A stretch of 64,000 bases of DNA from the NCBI GenBank assembly GCA_009746045.1, contig RPFO01001163.1:23751-87750 (forward strand), in the 5' to 3' direction. This document shows, piece by piece, positions 54,122 to 63,850 of this stretch (positions are counted from its first letter, which is position 1; every line of letters starts with the position of its first letter). The position numbers and the translations under genes were made by a program. Source of the stretch: Mesostigma viride (taxonomy: Eukaryota > Streptophyta > Mesostigmatophyceae > Mesostigmatales > Mesostigmataceae). The notes beneath the pieces were generated by a model. That model saw nothing but the letters and a program-made list of their open reading frames with translations, did no database searches and was not told the origin of the DNA.

Positions 54122-54208
54122 GGGTAAGGCTAGCCTTTTTGGACATAAAGTGTTCCCATGGGTAAGGATGGCCAGTTGAGGGCCACTTCCCGATGTGCTC
54201 TACTTATT
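54122..54208 (+). repeat. Split direct repeat B2 (copy 1), shortened
   Basis: This is identical to the first 87 bases of B1, then the match stops within CTACTTATT. The terminal 47 bases are missing. Confidence 0.88.
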
Positions 54209-55127
54209 TTTAGTTTTTCCAAGTTTCCTGTTTTTTGCTTGTTTCAAGTTCAGTTTTGCATAAAAAGTGTCCCCATAGCCCCGGGATCTCATCTTGAGGT
54301 AGTTGAACTAGTATATGCTACAATATACTAGGTTGTACTATTTTCTACTACATTTATACTATAATGTACTAAATTGAACTACATCTGAACTAATTGTAGC
54401 TGTGATTGATGCCCCTGTAATGTCTCCCAATGCTCAATAACAGGTCTGGCAGTTAGCATATTGGGGCACCAATGTGCTAGATGGATGCAGGTTGAGGAGA
54501 CCTTTCCAACGCCGTGTCAACCGCCTAAAACAGACAAGGGACTAGAAAGTTATCAAGTCCCGAAGTACTGCCGACCGGTGGGCGAGGGCGGGGCACACTC
54601 AGGGCATAGTGGACAGGACACGTGGCAGGCCGTGCCTGCACAGGCTTAGCCTGGACTCTCACGTGACTGGGACACAGTGTACTGAGGGCTCAACGGTACT
54701 GTGGCTAGTAGAAGCCAGTAACCAGCCAGCAGGTCTGCAAGGATGTACGTCCTTGCAGGACTGTGGCAGGTCCTGTGCTGTCCTAGACACAGGATAGCCA
54801 GAGATTCCTGTATGCTGCCTGCAACGAGGATGCAAGGCAGCGATACGAGGCTCTGGCAATGTAGCGTTGCCCAGCGTTGCTCATGACCGAGGAACAAGGA
54901 TGGAACGAGGTTGCATATAGCTCGAGGCTCAACGAGGCAACGAGCGTCTTCACACACGAACCTTGGTCGTCACGACGAGTGGCGAGCCTATCGAGGGTCG
55001 TAGGCCTGGTGTGAGGATAAAGGTTGCTAGCCAGCAGCCTAGGGTCATTCCAGCCGGCAAGGACCAGGAGCTCACAAGCTCTGCTGACGAGTTGCTGCGC
55101 AAATCGTACTATTGCTTCCACGCTTTC
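54209..55127. other. No gene recognised; AT-rich degenerate repeats then G/C-rich sequence
   Basis: The first 200 bases hold GTACTA, TTGAACTACAT and ATATACTAG-like motifs. An inverted repeat around GGATGTACGTCC is present near 54740-54756 (a hairpin with GCAAGGATGTACGTCCTTGC). The open frame of the next gene extends upstream to 54963 without an ATG. Confidence 0.4.
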
Positions 55128-56243
55128 ATGTCTGGTTCATCGTCAAGCAGCCACGGTGCTGGTGAGGCGAACGAGCAGAGAGACGCGCAAGCGTTTTTCC
55201 CCTACCGTAACCAAGCAAACGCTCCAACATTCGTGCAAGCGGCCTACGTAGCAAGGCACTTGGCAGAAGAGGGGTGGGTGGCGGTGAGTGGGGGAGGCAA
55301 CAGGCCAGCGGCGGCGGACCCGATTATACAACGGGCTCGCGTCGTGATTTCTCCAGGTGAGACGGGGCGAGTGGCGGTGGAAGAGTTGGTGCGCATTCGG
55401 GACGCGCTAGCTGAAACTGCTAATCGTGTGGAGGTCGCTTATCAGGGCGCCCATATCACGCTTGCCGGTCTCGACCTTGCCAGGGAGGCGCTTAGCCAGA
55501 TCGTGGCAACAGCGCTCGGCAGCACCAGACTGTTCAACCACTGGGTGGCGACAGCAGTGCTAGGAGAGGGGGTACCAGACGCCGACATCATCCGGAACGC
55601 GCGTGCTCGGGAGGCGGTGAATCCTTGGAGCACGGCGGAGGTATTTGCCCAAACCATTGAGAATCTTGTTGCTGTCCTTTTGCAAGAGTCGAGAGGGTAC
55701 GCAGACAGGTTCTATATTACCACGCAGCCTTTCGGAGTGTACTCCAGGCTTGATACACCGAGGCCGGAAACCACCACTGCGTGGGGTCCGGAGGTGGAGA
55801 TTGTCACAGGGGTCGAGAAGACGCCTGAAGACGTCCATTTTGAGTGGACTGACAAGCCAGAGGGCTCCGTCAAGCGCTCAGCCCAGCAGATAAACGAGGG
55901 CGACGGCACTACCGAGACCTACGAGGCAAGGCAGAGAGCTGATCTGCATATCCCTCGTGAGGCGACTCACGAGTACGACCGTTACGGCCGAGGCGAGCAG
56001 AAAGAGCTTGTCGGCGGCGGTAAGCGGTGGTTGCGCAATCTTGCTTGGCATCGCAACCCAGGCGAGACACAACATCCAGTCGAACGCAAGGAAGACGGGC
56101 GACCTGTGACCTGCGTGCTGGGAGAGTTTAACCCAGACCTCCAGATTGTCGCAGAGGCAGCAGCAGCCACAACGGTTGCTGAGGGTGTTGAGCAGCGTCC
56201 AGACCGTGAGGAGGGGCAGGCGAGTGCAAGCCAGGAGCCCTAA
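55128..56243 (+). CDS. Orphan ORF, 371 codons, unknown
   Basis: The first ATG of a long open frame is at 55128; the frame is open from 54963, so an upstream exon is possible. The product starts with a Ser run (MSGSSSSSHGAGEANEQRDA), has a helical middle (EELVRIRDALAETANRVEVA, TAEVFAQTIENLVAVLLQES), and a charged Glu/Arg-rich C-terminus. I recognise no domain. It has no zinc knuckle, protease or polymerase motif. It lies between a DIRS-type element and tandem repeats, so it could be Gag of an unrecognised element or a host gene. Coding potential looks real because only this frame is long and the composition is even. Confidence 0.5.
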   Translation: MSGSSSSSHGAGEANEQRDAQAFFPYRNQANAPTFVQAAYVARHLAEEGWVAVSGGGNRPAAADPIIQRARVVISPGETGRVAVEELVRIRDALAETANRVEVAYQGAHITLAGLDLAREALSQIVATALGSTRLFNHWVATAVLGEGVPDADIIRNARAREAVNPWSTAEVFAQTIENLVAVLLQESRGYADRFYITTQPFGVYSRLDTPRPETTTAWGPEVEIVTGVEKTPEDVHFEWTDKPEGSVKRSAQQINEGDGTTETYEARQRADLHIPREATHEYDRYGRGEQKELVGGGKRWLRNLAWHRNPGETQHPVERKEDGRPVTCVLGEFNPDLQIVAEAAAATTVAEGVEQRPDREEGQASASQEP

Positions 56244-56360
56244 GCACACCTGGATTTGTACTCCACCACTAGTACAAATTGACTTTTTTTCAACTTTGTT
56301 ATTTTGTACCTCTCTTAGGTCCAAAGGTAGGAGGTAAGTGTCTCATCATGTTTTGACACC

Positions 56361-56726
56361 GTTGCACCGTTGCACCGTTGCACCGTTGCACCGTTGCACC
56401 ATAAAACTACCATTTTATGATTTTGTATGGTGTCACGAGGTAACCTAACGTCCAATACTAATGTTATAATGTCCACAAGCACTGCCCAACGTGGGGTGCC
56501 ACTGTGCCACCGTTGCACCGTTGCACCGTTGCACCGTTGCACCGTTGCACCGTTGCACCGTTGCACCATAAAACTACCATTTTATGATGCTGTATGGTGT
56601 CACGAGGTAACCTAACGTCCAATACTAATGTTATATTGCCCACAAGCACTGCCCAACGTGGGGTGCCACTGTGCCACCGTTGCACCGTTGCACCGTTGCA
56701 CCGTTGCACCGTTGCACCGTTGCACC
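56361..56726 (+). repeat. Tandem block: GTTGCACC arrays separated by two 111-bp units
   Basis: The order is five GTTGCACC (56361-56400), 111 bp, seven GTTGCACC (56512-56567), a near-identical 111 bp (56568-56678), six GTTGCACC (56679-56726). The same octamer forms the ends of the fold-back element at 59903-60138. Confidence 0.95.
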
Positions 56727-56992
56727 GTGCCATCGTGACATGTCTTGACACATCATTTTTTGACTTTTCCTACGCAAGTAATGCAAGCACATGGCAAAAT
56801 AAAATATTGATGATTACTTGAGACAAATATTAATTGATTATCAGCATTGTCTCCAATGTCTCCTACATGTAACATATGGAGAAGCAAGTACTACGTGATC
56901 GCAACCACAATTCCTTTGTTCGCCAACTAATACATCACAGCATGAAAAAGCTGAATAAATGGCTGAAAACTGACAAAGAGGTGCAAACACGA
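56727..56992. other. No gene recognised; AT-rich
   Basis: This is probably the 3' untranslated region of the minus-strand gene that ends at 56993. Confidence 0.4.
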
Positions 56993-59741
56993 TCAATATG
57001 AACATGAACCATAATAAACTGGTTCCCCTCGCTCATTTGCATCTTGCGAGTACGGCTGATGCCTTTTCCGCGATGGAGGGGCGGGGGGCGGGGGGCGGGG
57101 GGCGCTGCGAGCACGCATGCGTTCATCATCAAAGTTGCTGTGAGTCGTGAGACGAGTATGCTGAGTTGCTGCATAATGTCCCTCAGCATAATGTGGCCTA
57201 TCTGGCTCCCTCGTGGCGGCATAACGGTAAGCGCCCTGCAAGGGCTCACCGTGGGCCATATAATAGGAGTCATAAGGCTCGTACAGGCCATGCGATTCAT
57301 CTTGCCAATCCAGCTTCCTTGCCTCATCGATCGCGGGTGCGCGCGTGCGCGGCTCTGGCTCATCTTGCCAATCCAGCTTCCTTGCCCCATCGATCGCGGG
57401 TGCGCGCTTGCGCGGCTCTGGCTCACGGCGTGCCGGCTGCCATTCTGCCCCCTGCATGCCGGTGAAGCCTTCACGTTGCCGCAATGTGGGAGGCGCAGCA
57501 GGAATGGTCGGCCGGTGAATCTCCGTGCCGCGGCTTGAGGTTGGAGCACATTCAACAGGCGTGCATGGCACTCGTTCCCTTTCCAAAGCATCAACCCTCT
57601 CCGTCAGGGATTTGACCTGTTCCTTCAGCTTCGCAGTCGCGGGGTTCTCTGGGGCGGCAGCCGGCTTTGCACGCGCTGCCAATGATGATTGGCACTTGGA
57701 AACCTTTGCATTCAAATCAGCGATCTGCATAGCCACAGACGGCGGCGCCTTCTTCCTCCCTTGCTTCGCTTGAAACCCCACCCAGTCCTTCAGCTCTGCG
57801 ATTGCTGCCTGTGCTGCTTGCAACCCCTGAGTAAGGGGCGCTAGCCACTTTGCCGGGGGAGCTGCCGGGGGAGCTGCCGGGGGAGCTGCTGGCATCGCAC
57901 TCTCGGACGGTGCTGACTTTGCTGCGCGAGGCGGCAGTGCCTTCCCGCCCTGGTATTCAAGCTGGCGTGCAGGGCGCAAGCTCCGCTGGCCCCCCCCCCC
58001 GCCGCCGTCGAGGCGCGCTTCTTGGGCTTGACGGGTGATGTTTGTTCCTCGCTGCCATCGTCACCCCCCCTTCCCCATCATTGTGCTCCTCCTCCACCTC
58101 CTCTTCATCCTCCAGGTCATAGCTGGCATCGCCCCCGCTTTCATCTTCATCTTCATCTTCATCGGATGGAGCAGGCGGGACGACAGCGAGCACCTGAATT
58201 GTAAACATGCACGCATACAGAGATTGACATTTTACATCAACAATAATTAATGTTTTATGGTGCTTACAAATAGAGTGCTCCTGATGGTGTCTTCTAGTAT
58301 GCACATTGATCATATGCGCCAGTGTGGTTTGCGCTCGGCTGCGGTTGGATTGCGCATGGCATGTTCTAGCATATGAATGTCAACAATGCAAAACCGATCT
58401 GAGATACTTACAAGATAGCCCTGCCCGGTGGTCTTGTTGGTCGCGCTCCTTAACTGGTTGATGCGCGACTCCTGGCGGGTAAACACTGACGTGATGTCCG
58501 CCATGGCATCCGCCAAGGTAGTACTCGAATGGCAATGCAATTCGGCGGTGGCGGCAGGGTCAACCGTCAAGTTATATGGTCGGCACCACGCTACACGGAT
58601 TTCACCGGAGGCGAATGAGGTAACCGTCCATTCTCCTTCCCCGCAGCTGTAAATGGGACGCACCAACGCCACAAAGGACTGGTACTCATGGCCAGTGCTG
58701 GCTGCCCTCACACAAGCGAGTCCGAGGATGACAAGCCGCACAACGGTGTTGCCCGTGGGAGTGGCACGCAGGTCACGCATTAGCTCAGGATCCGCATGAC
58801 TGCAGATGTCACCGATGGAGAACGACGTCACCTTGGCGGTGCTACGAGAGCCAGCCTTTTTGCACGAAACATACAGCGGAGGCCAGTCACTCTTGGTGTC
58901 TAGTTGGGCCAGGGAATCCTTTTCATCAGACAGCGTGTAGAAGTTGTGAGCTCGTGTGATGTTGTGCTCTGGAACGGTTATCTGAGGAATACCGTTGATG
59001 AACCTGCTGTTGGTTGGAAAACCCTTGCCCACGTCGAGCATGTGAAGCACAACTGGCTTGGCCGCAGTAGCACCCCGGGATGCAATCGAGAGGCTGCCGG
59101 CTCCCTTCACGAGCACCCCCAAATATCCCAGATACTTGACGAGGCACTTGTGCGCAGCTGGGTCCTGCGATGCTGCCTGTTGCAATTCAACAGCAATAGC
59201 ACAAGCAATGTCATGATTCCAAACGCCAAGAACTGCACTTAGTAATATTCCTTTGGTAAAATGCAATTCAAGAGCAATAGCACAAGCAATGTCATGATTC
59301 CAAACGCCAAGAACTGCACTTATTGTAATATTCCTTTGGTAAAATGCAATTCAAGAGCAATAGCACAAGCAATGTCATGATTCCAAACGCCAAGAACTGC
59401 ACTTATTGTAATATTCCTTTGGTAAAATAACAACCGGATTTCCCCTGTCATAAATTTACCTGAGATTTCCCATCCGTTTTGGCTGTTTGCTCGGTTTCCT
59501 CATCCGAAGCACCGGAGGCATTCATTCTATGAAGTTCATTGACTGCTCCCCTGACGTACACGTTTGATGCCCTTTGCTTCTGTACTTCATCACCTACAGC
59601 GCCCACTGATACAGGGCCTGTATCCATTGTGTTCTCTTGCCCCGGTGGTGCTACTGCGTCCTGTTCACTGGCATGCTCCACATGTCCGGCATCCCCGCCA
59701 TTGTTTTCAATACCTGCCTGCGGCTGCACGCCGCTAGCCAT
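56993..59741 (-). CDS. Three-exon gene, divergent partner of the transposase-like gene; unknown function
   Basis: Exons are 59741-59460 (94 codons), 59176-58412 (255 codons, phase 0 at both ends) and 58194-56993. Borders are CAG/GTAAAT, ACAG/GCA, CTT/GTAAGT and TTCAG/GTG. In exon 3 the frame is open as an acidic Asp/Glu segment and then shifts at a run of eleven C (57990-58000 on the plus strand) into a frame with Ala/Pro repeats (PAAPPAAPPAAPP), a coiled coil (KEQVKSLTERVDALERE) and a duplicated 19-residue unit around RKLDWQDE. Exon 2 is a compact domain I do not recognise. Without the shift the protein would be about 750 residues. Divergent arrangement with 60360-63600 suggests both belong to one DNA transposon, as in CACTA elements. 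Confidence 0.6.
59181..59427 (-). repeat. Three 81-83-bp tandem repeats in intron 1
   Basis: Units start at 59181, 59262 and 59345 (TGCAATTCAAGAGCAATAGC; CAGCAATAGC in the first). They fill the intron up to the splice acceptor of exon 2, so each unit carries acceptor-like sequence. Confidence 0.9.
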
Positions 59742-59902
59742 TCTCAGCTATCCGGATTTCCGAACTACGCCAATACCTGGCCAGAATGGCTGAAAATTTC
59801 CACGAAATGCATCCAAGTGCACGAATTATTGAGTCGGTGGTGGCACCATGGCACGGAGTACAAATGGGTGGTGGCACGCCGTGCCACCGGTGGTGGTGGC
59901 AC

Positions 59903-60138
59903 GGTGCAACGGTGCAACGGTGCAACGGTGCAACGGTGCAACGGCCAGTGATTGGCCCGTAGTTGATTTTGTGATATGCGCCTAGTAAAAATTGGCCGCA
60001 AATCTTGTGCCCACGTACGACCGGACGAATTTGCGGCCAATTTTTACTAGGCTGCATGTCAGCAAATCAAGAACGGGCCAATCACTGGCCGTTGCACCGT
60101 TGCACCGTTGCACCGTTGCACCGTTGCACCGTTGCACC
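59903..60138. mobile_element. Fold-back element with octamer-repeat ends
   Basis: A 236-bp near-palindrome. The left arm is five GGTGCAAC units, then GGCCAGTGATTGGCCCGT and TAGTAAAAATTGGCCGCAAA. The right arm is the complement, ending in six GTTGCACC units. The loop region is about 25 bases around CACGTACGACCGG. The whole could form a hairpin of about 105 bp per arm. It lies between the two divergent genes. Confidence 0.85.
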
Positions 60139-60176
60139 ACCAGAATGCCCTGTCTTTGCATGTAAAGGATAATTAT

Positions 60177-60330
60177 GATAATGAACCAGCGATGGAAGCA
60201 AGGGGATAATGAACCAGCGATGGAAGCAAGGGGATAATGAACCAGCGATGGAAGCACCAGCGATGGAAGCGATGGAAGCGATGGAAGCTGGAGGGGGAGG
60301 GGGAGGGGGAGGGGGAGGGGGAGGGGGCGG
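60177..60330 (+). repeat. 28-bp and 9-bp tandem repeats, then GGGGGA tract
   Basis: Three 28-bp units start GATAATGAACCAGCGATGGA, then three GATGGAAGC units, then about six GGGGGA units with quadruplex potential. It is directly upstream of the plus-strand gene. Confidence 0.9.
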
Positions 60331-60339
60331 CCGTATAAT

Positions 60340-60389
60340 ATTACGCAGTTCCTAAAGCCATGTATTATTACGCAGTTCCTAAAGCCATG
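60340..60389 (+). repeat. 27-bp tandem duplication that duplicates the start codon
   Basis: ATTACGCAGTTCCTAAAGCC followed by ATG occurs twice with period 27, placing two in-frame ATGs at 60360 and 60387. The duplication adds nine residues or leaves the second ATG as the original start. Confidence 0.85.
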
Positions 60390-63300
60390 AAGGGCCTGGG
60401 CATTATGGAGCCCGATGCGGGGGCGCAGGTTTTTGGAATGCTATTCTCGCTGCTTGTCCTGGTGGTCGTGTTGCTCGTCATGGCGAGACGAGGGCTCCGT
60501 CTTAGCGCTGCCGCCGTCTTAGCAAAATGCACCACGGATGCGTCCTGTGCTGCGGCACTTAGCAGGGACTGGGACTGTGGGTGTGGCCGCCATTGTTTGC
60601 GAAGCGTGCATTTCGAGGAGATAAGAGCGATGAGGACCGACATGTGGTCTAAGAAGCCTGCGGATCGGAAAGAGTTTATAAAGAACCAGCTTTTTCAGGC
60701 CGGCCAGCGAGAAACTGAAATTCCGGGGAGCTTGCGTCACAAACGCAGTCGAGACGAGGGCTTCCTTTTCGCAGTGGATGGCTACGTTACTTACCCAGCT
60801 GACAGGCATCAGCCAGAGTCGGCAACCCCGTTTCGGCATCGCATGTGTGAAGCCGCTTTCCGCCGTGCTTTGTATATCAACCCCAATATGTGGCACGCGG
60901 CTGTCAAGGAGACAACCCGCCCTCGACCTTTGCCTGGCGATCGTGATTTGGAGTCCGGCTTGGGTAGCACTGCTGGACGGCGCATTGGGGTATCCCGGTC
61001 ATTGTCTGCCAAGATTGGGGAGGCCAAGGCGCTTTGTGAGCTGTGGATTCGGCGTTGGTTCTGCCCAGCAGTTGAGAAGGATCCCCGGGATGGCGCCAGC
61101 ATCATTGAGCAACCGTGCAAGAAGACTTTATACTCGGACTACACTGCAGAGCAGCAGGACTACGGAACACCTGTAGTTAGCATTTCGCTTTTCAGGACAA
61201 TTTTTGAAGCAGTGAGAGTAAGCATGCGAGTCCGGATTGAGAAATATCGCACGAAAATTATGGGTGAGTGCTCCCGCTGCCGGAAGTTAAAGGATGCCAT
61301 CTTGTCTTATCGGACCACTGACCGGACCCGGTGGGAGGCTTTCAAAGAGAAGTTAGCTGATCACACCGACTTCTTTAATGGGGAACGGATGGCTTACCTG
61401 CAACGAAGGTTTGAGGGCGCCAAGCACTATTTTGTTTCCATAGTCATCGATGGTCTGGCGAAAATGAAGACGGCGGTTCCAACCAGGGGCAGCGCCTCGA
61501 AAGAGTGGCTTAGCAGCCGCAAGCTACATATACCCTACCAGCTGGTTTGCTCGATTTTGCACGGAGTGAGGACGTACTTCTGGGTGATTATGCCTTGGGT
61601 AGCCAATTCTGAGGTTTCTGGTAATTCAGGGCGTGTCACTGCGACGCTGCTCACACACCAATTGTTGGAAGTGGTGGTTGAGCGACCATGGGAAAGGTCC
61701 CAATCCTGAGATCCGCGAGTTTGGCCTTGCCACGACACTCGTCCTTCAAGTGGACGGGGGTGGGGACAACATGAATAGCGAGCTATTGGGCTTTCTAGCG
61801 GTTCTCATTAACCGCCGTCTCTTTTCTCTCATCAGGGTGTGCCGCCTGCCCCCGGGGCACACCCATAATGACGCTGATCAGAGATTTGGTTGGTTTATCC
61901 GGTGGTACAACGGGATGAAGAACCGCGTGTCAGATCTCGCACCGGTGCTCATGCTGACATTTCAAGATGTGTTGCAAGGGCTGACGCGTGCCTTTGCACA
62001 CTTCTACGAGCAAGGCCCATCGGGAGCATGGCGACAATAAACCCACTGCCGCCATCTGCCAAGGTTGGTTTTCTTTAAAATACTATGAATTTCTTCCGGG
62101 TTCTTCTTCTTTTCCATATGTAGCATGCCATAGTTAACCAATAATCACCTTGCTTACTCGCCTCTTATTGCAACTGTTTGTTCTATGCTTGTTGCTTGCA
62201 GCTCGTCAATGCAGCGCTGGACTTCACAACGTGGCTTCGAGGCTGCATAGACCCAGATCTTGGGCGTTGGGTCAAGTCTGCTGACGTGGTTATGGACGCG
62301 TCAACCAACCAACCTGTGGTGGAGCATCGGCCGGTCAGCAAGATATTTGATATCGAGCTATTCGGCCATCACGATGAAGGTGCAGGGGCGGACGTTGGTG
62401 ATGACTGCTTTTTGCGCTACCGACTTGCCACGGCAGAGGCGTTAGCTGATGTGCCCGCCAACTGTTGGAGGCCTCTTGGGCCGAACGAGGAGCCATGCGA
62501 CATGGTTACTGTCTCTTCGAAGCGTGTGAGTGATGGCAAAGAGCTCCGCGGCGTGCTAGTCATGGAGGCGACCAAGGCGCCCAAGGGCAGCCCAGGTGTT
62601 GCCGCGTTTGCGGATTGGGATGGCGATCGCGCAATCCGCCGTCATTGCTCTAAACTCAACCGAGTGTTTCCAGACATCATGACGGATGCAAAGCAAGCAG
62701 AGCTCAACGAGGAGATCCGCGGCTTCCCCGCTGAGCCGGAGCAAGTGGAAGAAGAAGCGTCGGTGTTTGACCGCATGATCCAAGCTCTGACGGAGTGCAG
62801 GGAGCAGCAAAAACACAAGCCCCTCCCTTTTTGCCTCCACAGTGCAGGGGATCAGGCGGTGATGCGGGCTGCCCGTGCTTTGGAAGCGCCGCTGCACCCA
62901 ATTATCAGCCATGCAGGCAACCGCCGGCACGAGGTGCAAACTGCCATTCACCGGGCGCGACGCGAGGCTGAGCGCCTGCCGGCCGCATCTGCCACGCCTG
63001 CCACGCTTGCCTCCAATCCTCCTACTGGAGTTGCCTCCAATTCCTGCGGATGCCACCGGTGGTGCACGGACCATTGCGACTGCGGATCATATTTTTTCCG
63101 TAAATCCCGGCATTATCTCCCGTGGAGACTTTCTCATCATCAAGAGACCTGCGGTGACGTGCGGGGAAGGCATGCCCTGGCCAGAGGAGCTCTTGGTGAA
63201 GGTCGTGGATGCGTCTACTGTTCGTTCACGCGGGACTCTGACTGTTTCCGTGTTTTACTCACCCTCCTGGGAAGGGCAGTTTAACAAGCTCTCGCTCGCA

Positions 63301-63600
63301 GGCGGTGGGCCGGGCCTGACGGTGTCGGCATCGAAACCATTATGCAACATGACATGCATGGACAGTTGGCATGTTGGCTTCATTCTTGCAACAAGACTAG
63401 CATGCTTGACAGGACAAAGAGACGCCTTTACTCCTATCGAAGCTTTCACACATTCCCCATCATTCCCATGCTTCCTCCTCATCAATCATCGCTACTCTCG
63501 CTACTCTCACAAACAAAAGAAAGTTGGGGCTCTTCCGCCCCCGTCTCAGCGTTGGCCGCGGCACCATCCTGAAAAAACTTTTCGCGGCCAAAGGCATTAG
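60360..63600 (+). pseudogene. DDE-transposase-like gene (resembles DUF7869-type proteins), frameshifted
   Basis: Exon 1 is 60360-62063 and exon 2 starts at 62202 (GTTGGT donor, TTGCAG acceptor). The N-terminus has a hydrophobic segment (FGMLFSLLVLVVVLLVMARR), then DCGCGRHCLRSV and a helical region. The core shows YFVSIVIDGLAKMKTAVP, then VLQVDGGGDNMNSELLGFLA and RLPPGHTHNDADQRFGWF, spaced like the three acidic motifs of DDE enzymes and matching the layout (IDG, QxDN, GHTHxDID) I know from DUF7869 proteins of algae and animals. The C-terminus reads PWPEELLVKVVDASTVRSRG. Frame changes lie near 61665, 62010 and 63030, so it is not translatable as is. The start may be the second ATG at 60387. Confidence 0.65.
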
Positions 63601-63850
63601 CCGCATGAGGGCACCCGCAGATGAACTTTAAGACTTCCTCCAACGTGGTGTACGTCGCTCCCTTGCCGTCGGACCAAACCGTCTCGATCTTCAAAGCCCC
63701 GCCATTCTCATGTACTTCTGTGACCCACCCGTGAAAACGGGTCTTGGCAGCACCCCACAAGGCGCACAGCCTTCTCCCTTTCAGCGCGTGCAGCCCGTGC
63801 TCAACAAAGTGTGCCGCACATGCAGCTTTTGACGTCGCTGCAGCAGCTTG
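63482..63850 (-). CDS. Last exon of a minus-strand gene, Tudor-like segment
   Basis: The frame runs from a likely acceptor (AAACACAG before 63850, phase 0) to a stop at 63482 and ends acidic (ESSESSDD). It contains KGRRLCALWGAAKTRFHGWV, VTEVHENGGALKIETVWSDG and TLEEVLKFI, which reads like a small beta-barrel (Tudor/PWWP-like): a G/W-rich strand pattern followed by a helix. There is no ATG in a suitable position, so earlier exons lie to the right, outside the window or unseen. Its 3' end overlaps the 3' end of the plus-strand gene. Confidence 0.45.
   Translation of the reverse strand, partial: QAAAATSKAACAAHFVEHGLHALKGRRLCALWGAAKTRFHGWVTEVHENGGALKIETVWSDGKGATYTTLEEVLKFICGCPHAANAFGREKFFQDGAAANAETGAEEPQLSFVCESSESSDD

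Larger units (their letters stand above)
48860..54208 (+). mobile_element. DIRS/PAT-type tyrosine-recombinase retrotransposon, nearly complete (copy 1), 5.35 kb
   Basis: The order is A1 (48860-49242, 383 bp), ORFs, B1 (53572-53705), A2 (53706-54088, 383 bp), a 33-bp spacer starting CCCACCCGCCC, B2 (54122-54208). A1 and A2 differ at about three sites, so insertion was recent. The element encodes a gag-like protein, RT-RNase H and a tyrosine recombinase, and has no integrase, aspartic protease or target duplication, as usual for this class. B begins GGGTAA and A begins TCGGGGTTCTCTGAAC, as in the 5101-6895 element. B2 lacks the last 47 bases of B1. It resembles Kangaroo of Volvox in architecture. 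Confidence 0.92.

Noticed and set aside
56361-56726. GTTGCACC arrays as telomeric repeats
   Set aside because: The unit is not a known telomere type, arrays are short, interrupted by unique units and lie in both orientations.
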